In this document: in pieces, positions 34,136 to 47,000 of the stretch
How the letters are laid out: each line of letters begins with the position of its first letter
Position numbering within the stretch: position 1 is the first letter of the stretch
Assembly (NCBI RefSeq): GCF_963576545.1
Contig: NC_083639.1
Coordinates: 26,800,118 to 26,864,117 of the forward strand
Source of the DNA: Limanda limanda
Taxonomy: Eukaryota > Chordata > Actinopteri > Pleuronectiformes > Pleuronectidae
DNA: 64,000 bases
Direction: 5' to 3'
Notes under the pieces: generated by a model
What the model saw: the letters and a program-made list of their open reading frames with translations, nothing else
What the model was told of the DNA's origin: nothing
Database searches by the model: none
Position numbers and translations under genes: made by a program

Positions 34136-37100
34136 TCAGGATCGTTTCTTAGCGTCTTCTCCGTTGACTTCATCCATGAAGTCCATGACGAGCTTGGCAG
34201 ACTTCCTGGGCCGCTCCAGCATCAGAGTGTGACCACAGTTGTCCAACAGCTCCACCCGACAGCCCGGCTGTGCCGCCTGCAGCACCCCCGCCCCCGACAC
34301 ATCCAGCAACTGAGGGACACACGTTTATTAACAGCTTATTAACAGCTTATTAACAGCTCATCATATTTGTGGTTCATTATATCTTTTCAATAACAGTGTG
34401 AGCAGCACGGCTCCATGGATGACGATAAGATAGTTAGTCTTCAAAGTAGGGAAAGAAACAATTTAGACCCATTTAGGATGAACTTAATTAAAACAGAAAG
34501 AAATATATATTATAGTTTTAGAATTTATCCCAAAACGCACATCAACCTAAGAACTGCTGACATGATTATAGACTATAAGAATGTTTTTTGAAATATTAAA
34601 TGAAACCTTATTTTTTCCTCTTTGAATATTTGGCTTTATTTTCTTAAACTGTGTATTATTTCACTTACAGTAGGAATTATCCAATCATTTTTCTTAATAT
34701 ATTTGGTTTCTCAGCGACCATCGTGATCACTGTGATTCCATTACCTGGTCTTCCTTCCCCCAGATGACCTGCAGGGGCGCTGTGATCCGATGCATGTTTT
34801 CCTGCAGTGAGTAACGAGACGTCTCCCCAGAGATCTCCTTCAACACTGAAAACATAAAACTGTTAAGATGATGCCAGCAAAGTTTAACACTTTGCCTTTC
34901 TTAATTTGGATCATTAACATCCACAAAGTGATCCACAGTCTTCAAATTATAATTTTCATTTAATAAGGATTCGGACAATTTTTTTATTTTACTCTCAACT
35001 GCTGAAGGGCTTTTATTGTGAAGTACACATGGAAGATTGTAGACTGACCTTCTTTGAAGAAACTATTGTCGGGGATTCTGTTGTCTAGGAAACCTTGGAG
35101 GATCTGATAAAACACACACACATACACACACACACAACTTAAATGACCGGCCTGCAGTCACATGATTAGCTCCAGGAGCTCCTGAGGTATCCCATTCACA
35201 AGACCCAAAATATATTTGGGTATTTTTCCAGATAAACCAGCAGCAGCAATAAACCGATGGAACGAAGTTGTGTGAAGCCCTGAAGGATGAATGTTCCTGA
35301 GGCAGCCGGGTCCTGTACCTGTCGGTGGAGGTTGAGGGGGGCGTGGCAGCAGAGTCGCAGCATGTTCTTCAGCTCCTGAATGGTGGTGGGGATCAGAGCG
35401 ATGGCGTCCTCCTTCTGATTCGCCTCCATCTCCTTCAGTTGAGTGATGAACTCAGAGTCTCTGGGGAAATCCAGACCTGGAGCACAGAGAGGAGGACGAG
35501 AATAAGAGTCACGATTAATTCTGCCTCATGAAACGCTCTCGGGTTTGAATCCCAGAGGAAGACGATTTACCTGCCGGGCACATCAAGGTGACGCTGGACA
35601 GGTGGGCGGGGTGACAGGCGGCGTACACGCCAGCAACATTCCCCCCCATCGAAATGCCGAGCAGGTGGAAGGGTCTCTTATCCAAACCGATGCTCTGCAC
35701 AAACTGCACAGACAGAGAAGTGATCCTTTAGACCAGACAGGGCTTTTTAATCCGGCCCGCCGAACTTGTCCAAATATTTTTTTTTGGAAACTAACAATTT
35801 AGTAGCAATTAAATGGCACTTACTTACAGCACTTTGTAGTTTGCTTTATTTTTGAAGAAATTGTACTTTCTTGCACTTATTGTAAGTCGCTTTGGATAAA
35901 AACGTCAGCTAAATTAAATTTGCCCGGTAGTGTGGTGAATAGGGCTTGAAAGGGCACATGATCTCCCTTCACTTTTCCCCTTTGCCCTGTGAGCTCTTCT
36001 GTAAAATGAGCGGATCAAGGAAACAAAGAGTGGACAATGAGTGCCGAGTGTTTAAAGGGACTCTTACCTTTGTTGCATTTTTACACTTTTTTTGGATAAG
36101 GTTAAATTGGTATTAATAAGGTAATGACACTCTAAAATGCAAGACAGACCCACCAGGAGTAAAAACAAACAATTATTTCACTCTCATAATATTTAGTGAA
36201 AACTTCAACCAATAAAATTCTTCGGACCGAAGGACCTTATTGGCCGACAGACCTGTCTGTTTGCTGCATGGACATGCAGGTTTTCCGTCTGCTTCTTGTG
36301 GTGCATTCGGGCCCGCGTCATCAAAGCATGTGAATGTAAATGTATATAACTTACCGAATCCATTGATTTGGTAAACAAAAACTCACGTGCGTGCGCGGAG
36401 GCAGTAATTGTAAGTCTGCTTGTAAATAAAGTTTCTTCAAAAAAACACCGCCGATGGCAACGAGGGGGTGGGGCATTGGAGGAAGGCGGGATGATTTGAA
36501 TGTGCTGTAATTCTCAAATGCAACAAAGGTAAGAGTCCCTTTAACACAGAGTCGACAACAAAATACTTTTACACAAATTTTAGAACCCATTTTGGCCCGC
36601 GGGTCAAAAAGTTTGCCCACCCCTGCTTTAGACTCTGAAACACAAACCGTTAGTAAAGATGGACGACATGACAGCTCCGAAGAAGTGAAGCCGAACCATC
36701 ATGATCGCCCCCTAGTGGCTGGCTGCTGTATGGTCGTAAACACACCTTGTTTATTTCAGTGGATGGGACAAGGACCAAACTAAAACTTCAAACTACACCT
36801 TGTGCTCCGCCTTAAAGATGGTAGACCCAGAACTCGATGGAGGGATTTCACACTCCATACGGCCTGGTCGTCCATATTCACATTTCTTCCATATTCACCT
36901 GTTTTTTCGGACTGAAACTGTTGGACTTGAACTCTGCGTGTTTTGAACAGACCTGGTGGACTCGGGCGACCTGGCCTTGGATGCAGTAGTCCTCCACGCT
37001 GGTGCGACTCGTCTCCCCGTGTCCCGGCAGGTCCACACACACTAGATGCAAATTTTTGGGGAAGAACTAGCGGCGAAAACAAACACACAGAAGACAGAGG

Positions 37101-38065
37101 GAAATAAAATGTGAGTCCCAAAGCCAATTACAATGTAGTCATTCCGGTTCTGAGCCTTTCAAACCAGAAAAGCTTGTTTGTATGTTAGTTTGTTACATGT
37201 AGTACAGAACTTTTATGTGTTATGGATTTGGGACTTTTAGACTTTCTTCCTTTCTTCTGTACATTGGTGTCTTTCTTTCTTTCCATCCTTCATGCTTTCC
37301 TTTACTCCTTCCTCGTCTCCTTTGGCTTTCCCCATCTCTCATTCCTTTCTTTCTTTCCTTCTCCCGACTCAGCTCTCTTCTACATCCATTTTGTTCCCTT
37401 TATCCTTCGCCATCCTTCCTTCCATCCATCCATCTTTTCTTCAGGAGGATACTCGCAGACCGCACTCATAATTCTTACTTTGCGAGTATATGAGAAAAAC
37501 AATGATTGTGTGTGTGTACTACCTTTATGAAGGGCAGCCACATGTCCTTGTTGCCGGAGAAGCCATGCAGCATCAGCAGCGATGGCGTGGCGCCCCCTGG
37601 CGTACCGCGGCTGGAATAACAGAAGCGGTAACTTCCACTGTTAGAGTAGCTGACCACCATCCCCAGTCTGCGACGTTCAAACCTGCGGAGGATCAGAGAA
37701 GAATCACTGGGAGGCCAGGATGCTACAGAGCTGAGATGTTGAAGAGGACACAGAGCTGTGCAGAAAGCTGCTGTCCTCAAAAATCTAACTTCTTTCAACT
37801 CCATCAGGTGAAGTATCAAACAAAAACATTAACAAGCATTAGCCAGTAAAGGGTTCATCCTCTGGAGAGCAGGGTGTGGCCAGGAAATCTTCTCATTCAA
37901 AATGACATAACAGATGAATGTTCCAGTTTCTCTAATAACGACCTAATCTCAGCACTAAACTTATTACGTCATGTTTCAGTGTTTCAGTTTTTTCTCTCTT
38001 GATCTTGAACTTTTACTCAGTTTCAAATCTGCTGATAAAACTGTTATATGACTGTGACTCAGCAC

Positions 38066-38098
<33 letters not shown>

Positions 38099-38690
38099 TG
38101 TGTGTGTGTGTGTGTGTGATATTAAGATAAAGATATTCTGTGTCTCTCTACAACTTGGAACAAAGTCCAGTATTCGCTCACATGAGGTCACGTGTAAGTG
38201 TATTTTGGAGACATTGATTATACAGCTCAGCAACAGCTTGTTATGTTCATCTGAATACACTATCATTATTATAATTATTTGTATTATTATACCACCCCCA
38301 TCCCCCCCCGGCAAACCTAAACCACCATCCAGCCTGGAAAATCCATTTGATGATCAGTAGAAAAGAAGAGTGAAAGAAAGCGAATAGAAATGTGCAGGAG
38401 AACAAACCTACATGAGCTACAGATCTTCAACAGCCCAAATAACCACGAGATAACCTAGATAATCACTCCACATATAAATATACAATTTTAAAGTGACTTA
38501 AGGACTTTGGCCAATGTTTGTGGTGGGCCCTTGCGCCCCTGGCTGTGTGTGTGTGTGTGTTTGTGTGTGTTTACCAGTTGTAGGCCTTCAGCATGGCTCC
38601 TGGCCAGTAGAGGAAGGTTATTAAAGTGAGGAAGGGGAGGAGCATTATACCTCCTGCTGGAATGATCATTTTAGCAACATTCAACTCCAT
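34136..38690 (-). CDS. abhd6: ABHD6, monoacylglycerol lipase (8 coding exons)
   Basis: Coding exons: 38690-38575, 37682-37523, 37066-36953, 35703-35571, 35476-35319, 35103-35049, 34845-34745 and 34309-34136. All phases agree, giving 336 residues (human 337). The enzyme hydrolyses 2-arachidonoylglycerol and other monoacylglycerols and lysophospholipids at membranes. An N-terminal membrane anchor (about residues 8-30, PAGGIMLLPFLTLITFLYW) is followed by an alpha/beta-hydrolase fold: oxyanion HGF in LLMLHGFSGNKDMW, nucleophile Ser148 in GISMGG, Asp278 in WGKEDQ and His306 in NCGHTLM, the same three positions as in the human enzyme. The intron between exons 3 and 4 hosts a hAT element with a nested MITE. 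The start was chosen by similarity to the human N-terminus; a 5'UTR splice acceptor lies 12 nt upstream. Confidence 0.96.
35734..36625. mobile_element. hAT element (892 bp) with perfect 8-bp target duplication
   Basis: Flanked by CTTTAGAC at 35726-35733 and 36626-36633. The ends are CAGACAGGGC...CCGGCCCGCC and, inverted, CAGGGGTGGGCAAACTTTTTG followed by ACCCGCGGGCC, the classic hAT/Charlie-like terminus. Within ABHD6 intron 3. Contains a GTAAGTCGCTTTGGATAAAA repeat piece (about 35880-35910) and the MITE at 36052-36545. No transposase. Confidence 0.85.
36052..36545. mobile_element. MITE with perfect 29-bp terminal inverted repeats, nested in hAT
   Basis: 36052-36080 and 36517-36545 are exact reverse complements (outer part TTAAAGGGACTCTTACC, inner part TTTGTTGCATTT). 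TTAA at both edges is compatible with a piggyBac-like target. 494 bp, no ORF of note. The perfect arms indicate recent activity. Confidence 0.75.
36690..36860. mobile_element. short MITE-like fragment (CCCCCTAGTGGCTGGCTGC)
   Basis: Common teleost dispersed repeat between ABHD6 exons 3 and 4. Boundaries uncertain. Confidence 0.4.
38064..38120. repeat. (TG)n microsatellite in ABHD6 intron 1
   Basis: About 25 TG units with a CGCG interruption. Confidence 0.9.
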
Positions 38691-38817
38691 CGCTGCAAAC
38701 GCCTGTAATAATAAATAAATAAAATACATTTTACAGGACGAACATGTGCACATGGATCAAGTTTAAAGCAAACACAGGCGTCAACTGAGCAAACAGGTTG
38801 GATAATATGTATATACC

Positions 38818-38975
38818 AGATATATATACAGTATATATATCATATATAAAAAACATATAAAATCAAATTGAATTGATTTGAATATATATACATACATATA
38901 TTCAAATCAATTCAATTTGAATATATATATACATACATATATTCAAATCAATTCAATTTGATTTTATATAGCGAC
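38818..38975. repeat. AT-rich palindrome cluster next to ABHD6 exon 1
   Basis: CAAATTGAATTGATTTGAAT, a TATATACATACATATA loop, then its reverse complement, and a second ATTCAAATCAATTCAATTTG copy. Together they form inverted repeats with arms of about 25 bp. The right edge TATATAGCGACTAATCACC resembles a common teleost dispersed repeat. Confidence 0.7.
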
Positions 38976-39424
38976 TAATCACCAATCAATATACATTATG
39001 TCAAGGCTCTTTACTATGAAGGTCGAGTTCTTAAATATTATAAAGAAACAGTTCCCACAATGAGAAGCAGAAGAGTGAGGAGCCGCTCACGTTCACGTGG
39101 GATCACGAAGGACATTTAGGATCAAAACACTTCAACCATCGCTGCACCGGCCAGTGGTGAGTAGATAATAAATGAAGTTTCATTTTCGGGTGAACTATCC
39201 TTTTATAGGAACTTAAACAGAGAGAAGTGGTCTGAGTCTCATCTGGAGCAGAGTCCTTGGATCCAATCCTCCCAATAACTTGAGTGTATATAACAGTGTT
39301 AGTTGGTTCAAAATAACCAGATCATGAACTGCAGGTTCCATAAAGACTGAGTCAGTCAAGCTGCTGCTTCTTAACATATTATCATCATCACACATGAAGA
39401 TCTGATCAGACCTGTAAAAGGTAC

Positions 39425-39625
39425 TGTACCTGTCAGAGTCCTCTTCACTGTCAGTCTTCACTTCAGTCTTCTCTTCAGTCTTCTCTTCAGTCCACTTCTC
39501 TTCAGTCCCCTTCTCTTCAGTCTTCTCTTCAGTCTTCTCTTCAGTCTTCTCTTCAGTCCTCTTCTCTTCAGTCTTCTTCTCTTCAGTCTACTCTTCAGTC
39601 TTCTCTTCAGTCCTCACTTCAGTCC
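39425..39625 (-). repeat. CTTCAGTCTTCT minisatellite, possibly in ABHD6 5'UTR exon
   Basis: About 14 imperfect copies of a 10-14-bp TCTTCAGTC unit. On the minus strand the block ends in ACTCTGACAG followed by GTACAG (39430/39429), a plausible splice donor, so it could be a noncoding first exon of ABHD6. The only support is position and that junction. Confidence 0.4.
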
Positions 39626-39629
39626 TCTT

Positions 39630-41906
39630 CGTGCTCTTTCACCCACTTTACCAAACGTCAGATCAAACTTTCATGTGCACTTAAAGGGGAAGTACAACGA
39701 AGGGGCTGTGCTGCGTTCAGGTACCGTTTTAAACAATGCACCGTTTGTGTTTGTGAATAAAACTGCAACCAAACACCACACGAGGGCGCCACCACCTCAG
39801 GCCAAATACTGTGACTGAGGTCACAGTAACCTCAGTCACAGTGTGACTGAATTCAAATCCTAAAGTGTGACTGACCTCAGCTGGATTCAGGTCCTCAGGT
39901 TTATTCTACTATATAATATTTGTGTATAATCATGACATGTATGATACAGTACAAGCCAGTGTTATTATTTCCACACAAATCTTTGCTCCAGACATGAAAA
40001 GAATAACCGATATGCTGTTTGACAGAAAATAATTTGATAAGTAATTGATAAAGTAACTTTATAAAGCTGATATGCTAAAAAAAAAAACAGCACACAAGCA
40101 TAGTAGTACAACAAGCTTCTGAAATGTGAATATTTTCTGGTTTTGAAAGTTTTACCAAGACAGGAAACTCAGCATCTCTGTGTTTTCAAGAAAGCGATTT
40201 TAATATATAATTTATATATATATATACATTTTATTAAATGAAAAGATAATTTGAAAGGGGGTTTACAAATCATTGTATTATTATTGTTATTATTAGTTGA
40301 AGATTGGTTTCAGGATTTATCATCTTTTTAAGCTTTACTGATTTGTTTCTTACTCTATGATGCATTTTGAGCATGTGTGGATTTTCTTCTTGTCGATGTT
40401 TGGGTGAACTCGTCAATTTTATACACAAAACAATCAGTTAATTAAAAAAGACAAAAATGATTTAAATACAGAGAAAAACACAGAGGTAATTTCAGATATT
40501 AAATACAACTTTGTAATAAAGAAGTTTACACAATGTAACAAAATAACCTAAAACAACTCAGCTCTTGAACCCAGATTTCAACACAAGTCTGAAGCCACAT
40601 GTCGGAATATGGGACTCGACACAGTTGTTACTGTAAGTGAGTGATGAAAATTCCAAATCAATTTTCAGTTAATCAAATTATTTAGACCCGAGTGATTCTG
40701 TGGCTGCCCCCTGGGGAGTTTCTGACGATTTTCTCCAGCAGTAAAGGAACATGTGTTACACTCAACAACACAAAGCTGGACTCATTAAACTGATCACTCC
40801 TCTCAAAACATATTAAATCACCCACTTTCTTATGGAATCAGACACAAACACTAGATTTTCTGTTAAATTGGAAACTGTCTTTAGCCTCAGAATGTTTTTT
40901 TTGTTTTTCTCACAGGTTGAAAGTGGTGATGTCTCCATACATGGGTATTTAGAGCTGTCTCCGTAGAATCAGCTGCCTGCTGGAGCCCTTGAATTACATC
41001 ATGAGAGCATGAGGGTGAACTAAAGCAGTTACGATGTGGAACGATCAGATAAACAAATGAACTGAAACCCAGTGTGAAGCTCCATCAGGCCGCTTCCCGC
41101 AAACAAACCCTCTTGTCACTGTCGCTTGCAGATCTTTTATAGGATTTTTATAAATGTATATCATAAAGATATGAGTTTCGCATGAAGATCTCCACTTCCT
41201 AACTTGACGAACAGGATGAGACCCGGGATGGAGACAAAGAGATGGAGCCAGGATTCTGTTTTTCCCTCTGTTCATTGTGAGATCCCAGGGGAAAGAGAGT
41301 CAGGCGTATTAAGGAGACGGATCTTTATGAGTGTGGGAGATTCGAAGCAGCTTGAGTGGATTAAAGTGAATCTTGGTCCCTTGTGGAGTTGATCACTCTA
41401 CTCAGTGTCATTCTAGTCGTGCACATATGTAATCATGTCCACATGAATCCTGGAGGGGTCCCACAGGAGGGATGTTCTAACTCCATTACTCTGGATTCAA
41501 GGATGAAATCTATAATGCCAATAACAAGGTGGGACATTTGTAATAAGCTGGACAGATGAAGCTGGAGACTCTGAATGTCCCATCATTCTAAATAAAAGCA
41601 TTTAGCCCAATCTGAGTATAGAATCACAGGAAGTGCTGAAACAGTTCCTCTGTGAACCCCCTCCCCCCCTGCCCGATGATGGAGTGTGCTATTACAGACC
41701 ATTATACTCAGCAACCCAAACACATTTATCTCAGTTAGGGACTAAAAATATCCTTTTCTGGTTTTTCTTTCACAGTTTAGGTAACAGCTGCCAGGCGCTC
41801 AGCTGGGTGACGCAGCCGCTCAGGAACGTCCACCGAGAAACCACAGGAATAATTCACATTCCTGCAGAAAGTACGTCAGCATGAGCTGGCACACAGACTC
41901 ACACAC

Positions 41907-41947
<41 letters not shown>

Positions 41948-43990
41948 TGGTTGGTTCATTAATTTAATGATATTTGGATCTGGATCTGTGACTGACGTTA
42001 TGGTGAAACCTTTACATGCTACTTGGCTGTGGACAATCGCATTTCATCAGAGTTTTAGTATTCATTTCTCTCCACAATCAACTGAAGAAGCAACTGTTGC
42101 CTTAAGTTGAAGTTTTTAAACAGCTTAATGTGTAACAATGTGTTTAAATTAATCATTTATTGGTTATTTAATGCTTATCTGTGATAAAAAAAGGGCCACA
42201 TAAATAAACATGGGGCATAAAAATATGTCTTCATCAACAGGTAGTTTTCTGATTCACCATCTCACTGTGAAGTCAATGTACACAATGCTAATGATCTGAG
42301 GAGCAAGAGGAAGAGATGATAGATTTACAGATTGAACTATAATCAGATATATTAAAGGTCATCACTTGTCATCAAGTGATCTTCAAGAAGAGGACACACA
42401 ACAGGCTGATCGGTCAGAATCTACTTTTTATTCTGAAGGTATCATCTCTGAAAACATGGCCAGCAGAAAAAGATTTTCCCTCCGAAAATGTTCGTCAACA
42501 AAACATGTATCATAACATTTCATCACTGACTGAGGCGAGGAGTTTTTCTCCTGGTGTACATTTTTTTTGCTAAGCTACGATAAAGACTTCATACAAGATG
42601 GAACCATAATCAATATACAAAAAGATTTTACTTTCTACATTACTTTCCTCGATAGCATCGCATTGAACAGTATTGTTGTTATGCTACATCTTAAGCTAAT
42701 CACGTCAAACAGTTGTTTGAAAACATTGTTTCTGAAGAGTTAGCATTTTAGCAGCAATCCGTTTGAAAAGTAAAGGAAGGATAAAAAAAAACAACACAAG
42801 CAAATATTAGCTGACATTAATTATATCTTAGAAATAACGATAAGCTACCGTCTGTGTAAGGACGGTTTTATTTCTGGCTCGCTTGTTTTTAGGAATTATT
42901 TTTTGCCAGAAACTTTAATTTCCCTCAACACATTCTTCTCACTCTTCATTGCCACGTAGGATTATCATAATTTTTGTTTTAGAATATAAAACTCGATGAG
43001 TGATACAACCTGAATAAAGCAGCATTAAGCAGCAGCAGAGATCCGTATGAAAGAGATCAATCAAGTCTGCAGTTTAACTCAAATAACGCATCGAACCGTT
43101 GAATAAATCTGAAGAAAATCACATATCTATGGGTCGTAAAATCAAACTTTTTAAACTTTATGTTCAGTTAGTTCAACACACAACCAAACGTCAGCTAAAA
43201 ACAGAGGATTGAAATCTAAAAAAAACATTCAGCTATGCAGGCTACTATTATTGCTAATTGCTAATTAGTGTTACATCTTTTCCAGCCATTTAAATATCCA
43301 GTTCTCTGAGGTTAGAGCTAAACAATAAGATTATATCTGCTTGAAATAAATGTTAATACGTGAAACAAAAAGCTGCACAAATCCAAACCTAAAATTTAAG
43401 GAGTTTAATAAAGAAATTTCAGTTTGGTTATAGGTTTTAGGTTGTTAGACACAATTTTGCAAACACGAGTACCAGTTATTTTATTATTATGATCCATAAC
43501 CATCTTTTTTTAAATTAACTTCTTTTGACTCCAGAAAAGATAATAATCACAACGACACTTTACAAACAGACATAAGGTTAAAATTGTTTAACAATGTATC
43601 TTATCACTTGATTTGTTATCACTTTTAGAATATATATTGTTTATGATTAATATGTCTCATTTCATGTGACTCGTTTGTTTTCTGTGGCTCCTCTGACTTT
43701 CAGTTTGTGTCTGAGACAGAACATCTGGTTCCCGTCACTGTGAGAACTCCAAGTGCTAATAAATCTACAAACTCCTTCTCTAAGTACTTTAAACACTTTG
43801 GAGTCAACAAAATCTCTAGTATAATAAACGCAAATACGTCAAGTGGACATTTTATCCAATAATTCCCCATTATTTATTCATTACTTGTTATAAAACAAGC
43901 AAATAAACAAAATTATTTGACTTTTTGTCTGCTTCAATGTATCTGAGTCACTTTGTCATTCAGTTTCCGAGCAGAGCTTCATCATATCGG
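39630..43990. other. intergenic region between ABHD6 and LMCD1
   Basis: AT-rich; no gene recognised on either strand. Holds a (CA)n tract at 41909-41946 and scattered short AT repeats. The right part (about 43.0-44.0 kb) should include the LMCD1 3'UTR. Confidence 0.5.
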
Positions 43991-44014
43991 GTGGAATAAT
44001 CCTGTGTGAGGGTC

Positions 44015-47000
44015 TCAGTGCTGACAGGGGGTTTCCAGGTTCTGTCCGCACTTCCAGCAGCAGCAGTGATGAAGATGCCATGTCCGTCCATCTTTTGCTT
44101 TATGAAGAGACTGGCAGAAGATCAACTGAGGAAGGAGACAGGGGACAGACAAGGGGAGGGGTGAAGGAGATGAGTATTTAACTTTGTAAAGTCACTTTAT
44201 TTATTTAAGTTACAATCCCAGCAGATAGAGATTGTTGTCAAATTGAACAAAATTGAGGGGCTTAGGTACAGTTCACTTCACAAGTATTCTGGTAGTTAAA
44301 CCTTTGTTTTGTTCTATATTCTTCAATATGATATAAATTGATAAACACTACAATTAATGAGCAAGTGTCAGCTTTAATTTGGGTTTCGTCATCATTAAAT
44401 TAACTGTTTGGGAGATGCACATATTTAATACACACGTTGCCTTAATTCGAGGTTCAGTTTAATTCAAAGTTAACAAGGTAACACAAGTGATACAATGAAA
44501 AACGTAATTATTTGTGTTACCAAGTGGAGTTAAATATCGTTAAATTGATGGAAAACGTCGGTTCCCTGTGACATCGGCTCACCTCATCACATCCGGAGCA
44601 TCGCGGCCAAACCGACTGACAGTAGTGTCGTCCGCAGAGCAGCTTCTGATTGGACCAGAAGTAGACTAGGTCCACCAATCCCTGGCCACACTCTGAACAC
44701 ACGAAGCAGGTGGGATGCCACAGGGCGCCATGGTAACCCGCACGCTCAGCATAAACAGCCGGACTCTCCGTGGCAACCTCGCCGTGGCAACCAGAGCACC
44801 TCTACAGGACAGAGAGAGGGAACAGAATATGAAAATTTAAAAGTCACTTATTAAATTACAGGGACTGATTTTGTGTCTATTAAACCAAACAAGACGAAAC
44901 TGACAAAATGGAGCAGTACCACGGGAAATCTCTGGGGGCAGTGTAGCTGATAGTTAAAGTTCATGAACTCCTCCCCTCGTCACGTTTGTTGTTGTCTGAA
45001 ACTCTTGTCTCTGCGCTGCCCTCAAGTGGATAGATTGCTTATCAACCATTCCAACGTAGTGGACGAATGTAAATGAGTTACGTTGTTTGAAGCTAAAATT
45101 ACCAGAATTTAAATATCAGACGTCATCTACTCACATGATCAGTCTTGGTGTGATCGGTGCCGTTAGTGGAACCAGTAGCAGAAGAAGTGCTGCTACTGGT
45201 GGAGCCGTGGTCCTGGTGCTCCAGACCATCTTTCTTATCGCTGTTGCTGCGATCCTTCGCTTCCTTCGCTGTCCTCTGGTTGGCTGCTTCCCTCAGAGCT
45301 CCGCCCTCGCCAGGTATGGCCACCTCTCCGACTCCGAGCACTTCCTGTTTGTAGTTCTGCACAAACAGCAGCATGGAGGAAATCTGCAAGAAGACGAGGC
45401 CGAGGTTTGAGATCAGAGACTTTGTTGTTTCATCCGACATCAAACCACAAAGATCTTCAGTAGTTGTATGTTGTGTGTTGTTGATTTGTGTTACCTCCTC
45501 CTCACTGGCCAGGCTCTGACACTTCATGGGGTCCTGGTCGTAGGGGGGGAGCTGGCTGAGGAGCTGCCGGCGTCGCTCCAGCGCTCCATCCGTTCCCGAG
45601 ACCGGACGTAGACTCTCCGGGATCAGCTCCATGTACGTCATGGCCTGAGAGGAGGGAGGGGTATTTAAGTTCTTGCTCAGGTAGTAACTCCAGACTCACA
45701 CTAAACAAGACCCGTCAGTCCAGCCACGAGGAATACGACCTGTCACCATGCATCAAAACTGTGCCGGGATTCAAACGTCTCAGAAGCACTTTGCTCTTCA
45801 GCAAACAAAACCTCTCATTGTTTCCTTTCAGCATTTTTTAACAACTATATTAAAAGTGTCCAGACTCTCGTGCTGCTCCTTCATGTCGTTTGGAACCAGT
45901 TGTGGTGGTCCGAGCATCTCATGCACTGCCAGGCCCACCCAACTGGGACGAGACCCCCGGGTGGAACCAGAGCTCCCTGCAAGGATCACACATCCCATCT
46001 GGCCTGGGAACGCCTCAGGATCCCATATGGAGCTGATATGGTAGCTATTTGTGATGTGTGACAAGTAACACTGCTGCATTGGCCCCACATTCCCACAGGA
46101 GGAGGTGGAAAGTGGAACCGCCTGCTGCCACCTCGACCTCAGGGATAAACTAATAACTTTAGTGAAAACAACTAATATATCGTCTATATCAAAACTTCAA
46201 ATTTCAAACTAGAAAATATGGAACCACTATTCTTTTCTGTCTCAGTCTGTAAAGTGAAATATCAAAGTGTGGATGAGACGTCCTCACTCTGTGTGTCAGT
46301 CGTCATCACAGGATCCAGGTGTTGTCACTGACACATCTGTGCATCGGAGTCAGTAACAGTGACTAACATTCTTTATACAACAACAGAAAACCAAATCATG
46401 GGATGGAACAGAGAACATGCTGACGAGACGGATCTGGAGAGCACAAGCTGAACCACAGTCACGTCTCCGGCCCCTGCAGAGCTCAGTAATCACTGTCATC
46501 ATGGTAATTACAGGCTGTGAAACCTGAAACATACGTGAGGCTGTTTTTAATGGAAACCAGATTGTAGACTGGGACGAGAGCAGAAACCAAACTGAACTCA
46601 AATCAACTAAACTCAACTAAATAAAGACGAACAAATGAGATACGAGGGAAATCTTTACAATTGGGATAAAAGGTCTCATGTTGACAACATCTATATTTGC
46701 ATGAACAAGTACATACATTGAATTTCAGGTATTTGAGGTTTTTTTTTACTCATTTAATACAGAGAAACCTGCACATACGGCTGCAACAAGATAATAAGAC
46801 CCGTTATTATTAAAACAAATCCTGTCCAATGTGAAACAGTTTAAATATTAAAGGTCCAGTGGGAAAGATTCAGGTGAAAGGATCTATCGGCAGAAATTGA
46901 AAATAAAATAATCTGTTTCATCTAAATTGTATGAATTGTTGTTTTGTTAACCCTAGAATGGACACTTTATATTTTAAATACTTTATATTTAAATACTTTA

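Noticed and set aside
33835..34152. 105-codon plus-strand ORF with a hydrophobic segment
   Set aside because: Lies over the ABHD6 3'UTR and the end of its last exon; no homologue recognised.
45123..45641. A single 172-codon ORF on the minus strand
   Set aside because: It reads through an intron of LMCD1 (45384-45494); the two exons it covers are given in the LMCD1 model.
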